Shown here in pieces: positions 28,754 through 39,955 of a stretch of DNA of 64,000 nucleotides (its first letter is position 1; each line of letters begins with the position of its first letter). Both the position numbers and the translations under genes were made by a program. Below the pieces are notes generated by a model. It saw nothing but the letters and a program-made list of their open reading frames with translations. It was not told the DNA's origin and ran no database searches. This stretch comes from Chrysomallon squamiferum (Eukaryota; Mollusca; Gastropoda; Neomphalida; Peltospiridae). The stretch spans positions 46,848,595-46,912,594 of the forward strand of contig CM022665.1 of assembly GCA_012295275.1 (NCBI GenBank), written 5' to 3'.

Positions 28754-30372
28754 AATAAATAAATAAATAAATATCTATGAAACAAATAAAATTAATGGCT
28801 TTAATATTTATTTAATATTCTAAGTACTTTTTGGTGAAAATCTATCATTACTTCATGTGTTAACAGGCTATACATTTTTATTTTCTTCAATATCTTCTCT
28901 TTAATAGAAATGTTTTAATAGAAGGCCAATGTAAACAGTATATATCTTATTTAATAAACTGCTTGTTTTAAAATTGTTTAATCACAGATGAAGATACAGT
29001 AATTGCATACTGTTTACATAAACATTTTTCAGTGATATATTTTTATTAGATGTTTTATTTGTTTAATCATTTATGAATGTAGGTTGACGGTGACATGAAT
29101 TGTGAAGGTGTTACACCAGTCAAAGTGAATATTAGTAGCAGTGTACTGAATGATGCTGGAAAAGAATTCAGCTACAACCTGACACATCTTTTACCTTTCA
29201 CAAACTACACTGTCAGTGTGTTTACTTACAATGAATTATATTCTGGACCAACAACAGAGATGTATGAAATGACAGAAACCAAATGTAAGACATAACTTTC
29301 ATTAGATACATTTCAATTAAATATTTAACAGGATATATATATATATATATATATGTTTGTATATATAAACAACAACATTAACTGTAGTGTATAAATAAAC
29401 CAACAAACTAAAATTAAATAATTGTTATCTCTTGTTTAATCTTTCTGCTTATATTTTATGATCAGTATTTAAATTTTACAGATTTCTGCTAATAGATTCT
29501 AGTCATTAATTGAAGTGTTAAATTTTTCCAATTTCCATTTATCAGATTTTCATTGATATATGTTATGTAAACATGAACATTGTGTAATTTGTTTTTGAAA
29601 CTTTTCTGATTTCATTTTTTTTTATTATCTTAGCTGCAGCACCACCAGACAACTTTAGAGTGAGTGAACTAACTAGTTCTTCAATAACAGTGACTTGGTT
29701 ACCAGAGATGCCAAAACCAGGAAAAACTGACTACAGTTTGATTGTTTATGAAAAAGCAGAAAATGGACAATCAGATAAAATAATAGAGAATGAAATTATC
29801 AAAGGTTAATAACCACAAACAGACACACGCATCTATCTATCTATGTATCTCTATATATAATTATCCGTTAAACACGACCATACTGTATAACAACTGTTGT
29901 TGAAATAAGTTTAAAAAATTTATATCAGATTTAAATTGAATTTATAATAAGGTGATAAATAGTTTCTTTATGTGAATAATAATAAGAAGAAGAAAAAGAA
30001 AATGAAGAAGGATGAGAAGCAGCAGCAAGAGGAAAAGAAAAAGATGATTATGATGATATTATTGATGTTATTATTAAATAAAGTTTTTAATAACTGAATG
30101 TGTATTAACATAACTCTATAAACTGTTGATAATTTCAGAGTGGAGTTCAAACAATTACACAGCAAAAAATCTGTCCAGTTACTGGGATTATAAGTTTGAG
30201 CTCACAGCAAATACATCAGCTGGGAAATCACAAGCTGTGTTGATAGATTACATAAAAACAGAACAATCAGGTAAAGTTTAATGATTGTTGCTGCTGTATA
30301 TATAAGGGTAAATCACATTTAGAAGTAACAACTCTAACTTAAATAAAAGAAATTCCAACAATAAAAGGGAAA

Positions 30373-30407
<35 letters not shown>

Positions 30408-33400
30408 ATCATTAAATAAATAAATGAAATGGATGAGCTACAAGTCACACGTTACTAATTATCCTATTTTATTTTCTTGTAATGAAATATTAAATGCATG
30501 TATATATAAAATCATTCAATAATATTAATGAATAAAGAATTATTGTAAAATAATTTTATTGTATAAATGAAGTTATAATAAAGTATATGTACTTTTTTTG
30601 TATTTTGTGAATTTTATAAATCCAAGAACAAAGATTTACTTGCTATGTATATATATATATATAAATATATATATATTTTTTTAACAGCACCAACAGCACC
30701 TATAAATTTTAATGTAAGTCACATTGACAACAACTACACTGCTGTGATGGTTACTTATGACTGTCCTAAACAAAAAGATGGCAGAAACGGAATTATAAAT
30801 AGTTCATTTTTAGTCTACAACACAACCATGGTATGTACAGACACATATTTTTATTTTATTTTATTTTGATTCCATCTCTTTTTAAAAAAGTACTGAAAAC
30901 TTATGTTTTCTTGTGGAATAAGATTATTTTATGTTTCTGTATTGATGTGCAGATTATATAGTTTAAATTTTTTTCTTTTTTTTTCCAGAAAAATATTGAT
31001 GTTATTACGAACAGTATTTCGATTGAAAACAGAAACAACTGTCACTTCTCAGTCAGTGTACCTGTAACAGCAGAAATCAAATATAATTTCTATGTGAGTA
31101 TTTGCTGTTTTTGATTTAAAATATTTTACAGTAATATATACAGCAGACTAATAAAGATTTTTAATATATTTGTTGAACATTTGTTTACCTTTCAAATCTT
31201 TCTGATTAGAGAATAATTATATTGGTGTTTTATTTCATATGTTTAGAAGTTACATCTGCTTCAGTCTTGAATTGTTGTTTCATATATTCATCAGTTTAGA
31301 ATTTAAATTTCAAATCTTTTTTTTTTTTTTTTTTTTTTTTCTATTTGTATAGGTTTATCTGAAGACAGTTTATGATGGAGAAAAGGCTACTACATCATTT
31401 TACACCCCATCTGGACGTATGTTTTAAATATTTCACATTAAATATTTAATTATTCATTTTACATTCATATGATGTTAATTATATGTAGACAAATCATTAA
31501 AAGTGAATTCAGACTTCATATTCTTGTTTATTAAAAACAAAACAGTTTCAAAACAAAATATTTGTAATTTGTCGAACATGAAATTAAGCACGATATAATC
31601 ACAATTATTGCATTTTCAATTCAACTCTGATCTTTAAGAATATATATATAAATTTAATAAATAGTAAATAACTAACTAAGTAACTAACTAAATAAATAAA
31701 TAAATAAAAACAAATAATTAAAAATTCTGTCAATGTTTATATTTTCATACTGGCCATCTTTTTCATTCCTGATTGTTATATGTATGTAATCAATTGTATT
31801 TACAGCACCAATTCTAGTTATTCAATCTACAATTACGATGCCTATGAAAACCTCTCCATTTGAAAATGGCTTTGTTATGGACATCTGCCCTAAATGTCTT
31901 TATCAGCCAACTACTGGGGAAGTTGTACTAACTGGTATTATTGTCACCAAACAAGACAAACATATAAAAGGTAGAACCTAAATATATTTCTCAAGAATCA
32001 TTAAACACTATTATGGATTTATTGAAGTATGCATACACCAAAATCTGATATTTTGAAACTGAATATTAAATTCAAAAATCATTTTCAGCAAGCATATTTA
32101 ACAGGCATTTAATTATTCCAACTCATCCTTTTTTATTTTTTTTTTATTTTTTTTAATAACCTTTTGATTATAATTCTTTTGCTGTTATTGAAACTGATGT
32201 TCAAAATATTTTTATTACTTTTTGGTTTAAATTAATATTCATTTTATTCTTATTATTTTTTCAAAACAGCAAATGTTAGAAAAACATGTACTAAATATTG
32301 TATTAATATCTGTCATACATTAAATAAATATCCTTTCCTCTCAACAGCCAATCGACATAAAAGAGAACTCAGTTATAAAGATTATGCAAATTATACAAAT
32401 TGGTTCACGGCCAAGCAGAAAAACTTCAAAATTCCTTACAGAGCAACAAATGACAGCTGGATAGACAAAGGTAAAGAGTCTGTTATTTAAACATGTTTAT
32501 ATGAAAACCGATGTTTAAATCTATATTGTCACCAGGTTGTAGAGTAATTCAGTAAGGTAATGAAACAGTACAAAATACATGTACAGCTGAAGCAGTTTCA
32601 GTGGACTTTATTTGCAAGTATCATCTGTGGTAGTTTGCTAGCAATTGGAGCTGACTTTAAAATAAAATAAACGAAAATAAATTAAAACAATTTGTTGTTG
32701 CTGAGGTTTCAGCATATCTCATACATGACCTCGGAATAAAAGTTATTTTCCATCAGACTTGTGAAACTGCTTTATCATCTTTGAAAAGTGAATGAAAGTA
32801 TTAAATGTACTGGTTGAAGTACAGCACAGACGTGCATTTGATTCAGCATATCATATTTATATGTATGTGTGTATGTAATTGAATATTTTGTGTGGCAAAT
32901 GTTAATACATACTGGGATGATACTGAAACAGTATAAGGTGACTGCATTGTCATTTAAGATAACTTCATTCTATGTTAGACATTTGTCAAATATTAGCCTT
33001 AAGTAAGAAAGAAAATAAAGATCACTGCTGCTTTATTGTATAGTACCTTTAAGTTGATCGTAGTGTAATAAACACATAAATAAATAAATAAAAACTTAAC
33101 AAATTGTATAGTTTTTCTTAAATATTATTTTTATTTGTAGATTTAGAAAAATACAAGTATCGAATAGGAGACATGGACTGTTATCAGAGACATGATTTTT
33201 GTAATGGGCCACTACCAGATGGGTTAACATTTGTGTAAGTTTAACATTTAAGTTGTTCAGGAAAATAACTTTGTATCTTTTACACAGTATCTAACAACGA
33301 AAAAAGAACAAAACACGGTATCTATGCAGTTATAGGAACTAATATATAGAAACCTATACAATGAACTCATAAATGAAAAATTGTTTCTTAATAAGCTAAC

Positions 33401-36400
33401 TGGGAAGAACACTGGATGTAAAATGTAAATAATCTCTTGCTTCTAATAATTATTTGTTTTCCTTTCTATGGGAAGGTATATTTAAAAGGTCTCATGATGC
33501 CTTTTGATAGTAATGACATCTGCAAGAAAACATTCACAAAACAAACATAACTACCACTGAACTTATCTGTTCTACACTAATTCATCACACTATACTTTTG
33601 ATGGAATAATTTAATTGAAAATAATTTTAGTTAAGTTTTTTTTTAATTTAACAATTTTGTCTTTGTAATTAGGTAGATTTGAACTCAAATGGTATAATCA
33701 TTAGCATAAACTAGATAAATTTTACTTTACAGAGTTGAAATTTTTGCCAGTACTAAAATTATTTATTTAACTTTAACTTCTCTGAAACATGATGTGGTTA
33801 TTGTATCGTTTCTTGACGAGCTAACTGGGCAGAAAGCTGGATGTAAAATGTAAAACATCTCTTGCTTCTAATAATTATATATGTTTTTATTTCTATGAGA
33901 AGGCTCATTAAAAAAATTTCTTGATGCTAGCAACACATGTATTTATAACAGCCCATTTTTCCTAGTACTGACATCTACAAGAAAACATTCACAAACCATA
34001 CCTGACTACCAGTGTACTGATTTGTTGTACTCTAATTACATGTACTTCTTCTGGAATAATTTAACTGAAAATAATTTTAAGTTCCCTACTTGCCTTTGTA
34101 AGTAGGATGATTTGAACTGAAACTATACAATCAGTAGCATGAAGTAAGCAAATACTACTTTTACAGAGTTGAAATCTTTGCCTGTACTCAAGGTGGATGC
34201 ACCCAAATAAGAGGCCCCTCTTATGAAACCAAGAAGAGTAAGTTTAAACAACAAAATTTTATTTTTAGTTTTTTTAATTAAATGTATTTGGAATTATAAC
34301 TTGAAACCAAAATGTATTAAGAAACTACTGCCTATTTCAGTGCATTTACAGTTTTTGAAATTTTTTATTTTGGAAATTTACTATTGTTTCTAGTTTATAA
34401 TAACAAACAAAAATGTAAATTTACTACAGGTGATCAGTTTTAGAAACAAAAATAATTGAGACTGAGAAAAAAATGTCAAACATCTACTAATGTGAAAAAA
34501 TATTATATCTGTGTTCTACTTACATTAGCTGTTGTGTGTATACAAACACAAATACTCTATACACTCAGTGGTAAATAATAATGTTTATGTGCAACAACAT
34601 TGATGTATTTTTTGATTTACAGAGGAAACCAGCAAAGTTGGTCTGATTACTGGCCTGATTATAGCCTTTGTTGTTATTACTGTTCTGGTCATCGTCATCA
34701 TCGTGCTTATCAAAAAACGCAAAAGGTTGATTATAGTTTGTTTTAATATTTTGTTATTGAAATTACTATTCACAATAGCATATTCATCAATGTTTTTAAA
34801 TGCAGGTTTCAAATGAAGACTTCAGTGTAATTTATAAAAATTAACCTATCAAGTTTGGAATTGTTGTACAACTGTCTAATAGTTTTCAGTGGATCAACAC
34901 ATATTTTAAAGAAAATATTTTAAATAAATAAATAAATAAATAAATAAAATACACAAAGAGAACTAAATTTTAAATACAAAATGATTCTTGACTTAATGAA
35001 CATTTTTCTTTTATTGTTTCAACACTAAATATTACTTAATAAAACACTTCCAAAATTTTTTAAAAGATTATTCACAAGTTTATAAAATACAGAATAAATT
35101 ACCATTTGCTTAAATTATTATATGTAGTGCTAGAAGGTGATGAAAATTAATATTAATAAAATATTTATATTCTTTATACTGCTTTCTGATTTTAACTGGA
35201 TCATTTCCAGACATATTAGCCTGTCATATTTAGATTATTGTTTTAAAATTTCATGTTTCAGTAATAATTATGCTGAGCAGGAAGATACGTCTGAAGTAGA
35301 AGAACTTTCACAAATAAACAAAAAAAGGTACTTCATGACATTATCTAAACTTCTAACTAATATTAACTAATAATTCAGTTTTTGGATAACCACTAAAAGA
35401 ACCGAAAAACTGCACTGGAAATAAATTTATTTATATTTTCTAATTTTAATATCTGTCATTCATATTAAATTTTCAAAGAAAACAAATTCTGGAATATTCA
35501 TTGGGATTAAAACTTACTTATTATGTCTGACCATTTCTATTATATTTGCCATTGAAATTACTACTCACTACTGAAATACTGATTTGTCACTATCCTAAAT
35601 AATTAAATGATTTGTTTGGATGTTATTTTAAGTATCATTAAAAAAATGTTTAAGATTAAATATAAAGTCATTTAAAAAAATAATTTATCTTTTTCTACAA
35701 TGAATCATATATATATACATACACACATTTTAATTACAGACTAATTTTAAACTGCATATCAATTCCATAATCAGTTCCTTATTATCTTTAAAAAATGTTT
35801 ATCTTTTAACACAGACCTATCACAATGGTTGGCTTCAAAGAGCATCTTGAAACATTACACAGAGACTCCAATCTTCTGTTTACACGAGAGTATGAGGTAA
35901 GTCTTAGTTTATAAACCGTTTACACACATTTTACATTCTGCATTATTTGCAGTGTTATATATAAAGCATTTTACAATGTTTATGTTTCTGCTCTTGTTTT
36001 ATGATTACTTTTCTCCCATTCTTGATGCAAAAGATATAAAAATGTGAAATAGGCCAAATAATATGTTGATTTGCAGATGCTAAAATTGGCTAAAAAATTC
36101 CAAGGAAGTGTGTACAAGGAAATGAATCAACAATACAAATTCTGAATGAAGGAGTTAAAAGTGTATGATATACAAGTTTAAAATCATGTCTAAAGTGAGG
36201 TGACATATCAACAATATTGGCAGTTCTTAATTAATATATATATTTTTTGGTTCAATTTATTATTATTTTAATTAAAAATATCTTTGTTTAATTTACACAG
36301 GACCTGACATCTTTATCTCCCAATCATCCAAAATTACATTCAGAAATGGATGGGAATCGAGTGAAAAACAGATATGTCAACATCCTACCATGTATGTAAA

Positions 36401-37262
36401 CCTATTGAGAATAATTCTGAGAATATTTCTATGTATTTATTTTCTTTATAATTATCAGAAATTATCTTTGAAATCTGAATTATGCATCATGATGTGTACA
36501 GAGATGAAAAGCTATAATAACAAAATTTCAGCATTTGGATATTTGGAATACTTGTTAGTCTTGTAGACCTTTTTTGAATTGTAGTGGTTTTATGTTACAT
36601 CACAACTCAAAGCAGTGTTTGTATTGACATTTATTTTACTATTACAATGTTTCTGTTTCAGTTGATCACAGCCGAGTAAAACTCCTGCCACTGAATGAGG
36701 ATGCAGACAGAGGATATGATATCACAGACTACATAAATGCTAACTACATCCCTGTAAGTTGTCTTTTTAGTAAATTGATAAATTAGTTACGAAATCTTTA
36801 TCTTCATTTCTTTCCACATTATTTTAAATCGATAAAGTGCTTAAATCATCAAATATAAGAACAGGATCCTGCATTATGCTGGTCAAGACTAAAGCCACAC
36901 TTTAACTGTTAACTAAATCTTATAGCTGCACACACAGGCTTTTAGTTGAATACTCACAGTATATGTTTGGGATTCTTGTACAGATTCATAAGCAGCATTA
37001 CATTAAGAAACCATGTGTTGTCAGACTATTGGCAAAACCTGAAATTTTCTGTTGTGAAGCTCTATTGCATCACACACACAGACACAGAATTTATTGTGCC
37101 AAGTGATTTTTTTCAGGGCTACAAAGGACCTCGTGAATACATTGCTACTCAGGGACCCATGGCAGGCACAATTGCTGATTTCTGGAGAATGATTTGGGAA
37201 CAGCATTCCACCCTTATTGTGATGTTGTCAGATCTCCAAGAGAAAGGAAAGGTATTGTTGAA

Positions 37263-37308
<46 letters not shown>

Positions 37309-39924
37309 TATTATTATTATTATTATTATTAAGTTAATGCTACTGCTATATTACATATTTTAAGATGTCATAACACTTAATTGAATTTCACATAATTAAA
37401 TTTCACATTTATTGTTTTACTGAAGAAAAGAATAAGACAAGCTTAATGTTCATTTTACATATTCATTTCTTCATTAACTGGACAGATTTTAGAATTAAAG
37501 TAACTGAACTAGACAGTAGTAAGATTTCTTCATCTTTCTCTTTTGTTAATACTGACAAATATTTTTTTTATCACTACAAACAATCATAAAATTGTTATTA
37601 TATTGCAGCCCAAGGTAGAAAAGTATTGGCCAGGAAACCTACATGAACCTGTAAAATATGGTGAGATCACTGTTGAACTGACTAGTGATTCTGTACTGAA
37701 CAAGTTCACTATCCGATTATTCAAGATATCACTGGTAATAATTTACACATTTTCAATTTTTCTGTACTTCTGTTTCTACATTCTCCTTCAAATAATAACA
37801 ACAATAATAATAATAATAATAATATGATTATTAATATTATTATTATTAATCTTTGCAAGAAATAACATAATTACATAGTGAATGTTATGATAAATTAATT
37901 GTAATAATTATGCTTACAAAGAAAAGAAAATAAATTGAAGGAATTAACTTTGGCTCTGTAGTTGTTAAAAAGTAAAATAATTTTTTAAAAATTAACTTTT
38001 TGTTGAACTTTTTTCTATCCTAAAAATGAATGTAATTAATTTGTGAATGTTCCCATTTTAAAAGGCTTCATCACTGATCAGTATTTACACACAATCCACA
38101 GATTATCAAAAAGAAATATATAAAATTATTATTATTATTATTGTCAGGGCAAAGAGGAGAGACTGGTTAGACAGTATTTCATTCCTGGCTGGGAGGACTA
38201 CAGTGCCAACCTGACACCAGAAGATGTCATAAACTTTATTCAGACAATTCGTAGAGAAATTCAACACACATCCGACTCTGGACCTATTGTAGTCCACTGC
38301 AGGTTAGTGATTTAGTACATTAACCTTTTACTTTTATGATTTATGATTTAATGTTTCTACTGCATGTCAACTCCTGTAATTTTTTTAATTATGAGTGATC
38401 CTTTCAATTGAAGAATAGAATAGCCATGTGCATTATTAACAAGTATTTATGAGGTAAATTGGGAGTCATCAATACCACACAGTTATTTAAATACTGGATA
38501 TATTAGTATTTTGCAATTAATTATCTGATACTGATATATCTGTAAACTAAATTTTTATGTAAAAACCAAACAAACCCCACACACTTTCTAACTTAAAGGG
38601 CATAATCCTAGAACTGAAAAATACTTTAGTAAATTAATACACTGTATATATGCTTATCACTAAAAATATTGTTACAGTAATGATAATAATGATTACTGTG
38701 ACTTGTCTAGATATGTATCTGCATATTTGAATAAACTTCAACCTAAAGAATACTAAACTTTTCACTTAAGAACACTAACCTTGACATAGCTTCTGTCATT
38801 AACCATGTTCACGTATGTGTACAATGAAAGTGGTAAAATTAAAGATCTGAAGTAATACTGATAAAATGTCTTGATAAATAAATAAATATGTTGTTATTTG
38901 CAGTGCTGATATTGTAAATTGTAAGAGATAATTATAAATAAATATACTGTTACTTACAGTGCTTGTGTTGTGAATATGTCAGAGATAATTAATTATAAAT
39001 AAATATACTGTTACTTACATTGCTGTAAACATGCAACAGATAATTATAAATAAATATACTCTTACTTAAAATACTGATGCTGTAAACATGCAACAGATAA
39101 TTATAAATAAATATACTGTTACTTACAGTGCTGGTGTTGGGAGATCAGGGACTTTCATAGCTCTTGATGTCTTCCAGCAGTGGGTTGATGAACATGGACT
39201 TGATGATCAGCTTGACATGTTTGAGTATGTTCTGAAAATGAGAAACAACAGACAACATATGGTGCAAACTGAGGTAAATGTTTTTGTGAACTTGCTTGCT
39301 AACACTGATTCATTTTAAACTGACATATGTAATTATATCCATATCCTTAAAAGTCTATTTGTATACAAATCTATGAGAGAACTTACTATTTTATTTTAAA
39401 GTGTATTTAACAAAGATACACATTTTAAATCTAAAGCTGTCAAATTCTCAACATTTTGCAAAATTTTATTAGAAGAAATGAATGGTATCATCTAATATTT
39501 CCTACTGCAAGGCATTTGTTTAATCAAAGATAATGTTGTATAATTCCAGTACAGAAATACCCAACTAGAGTGATGGTTTGTTTTACATAACTGCAGCATA
39601 ATTAGTAGGAGATAGTAGCTGGACCTGTTTCAGATCAGATTTCTTCAGTTTATTTAATGTAACTGTGCTTTGAAATTTAGAAACAGTACATCTTCATCCA
39701 TGACACTCTGAGCGAAATGATAGAAAAGAGGAAGAGTGATCTGTGTCCACCTGACGACAACATCTATGAAAACAGAGATGTGTTTGACAACAACGCATTT
39801 CGTAAGTACTTCCCATGATGAAGTGTTTCTTTTCTTTTTAAATAAAATAATTTTAACCATTCTCCTACAATTTTAATTGTTACCTAAATCCAAACTTTGC
39901 ACTCTACTGAAATTTTTTAATTTT

Positions 39925-39955
<31 letters not shown>

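Noticed and set aside
36077-36144. Possible extra exon after the gene B exon ending at 35896 (an AG-preceded open stretch, MLKLAKKFQGSVYKEM).
   Set aside because: It ends in a stop with no donor. The gene A copy (11-84) has a one-base deletion and a changed context, and the 35896 to 36301 junction already gives a normal PTP sequence.
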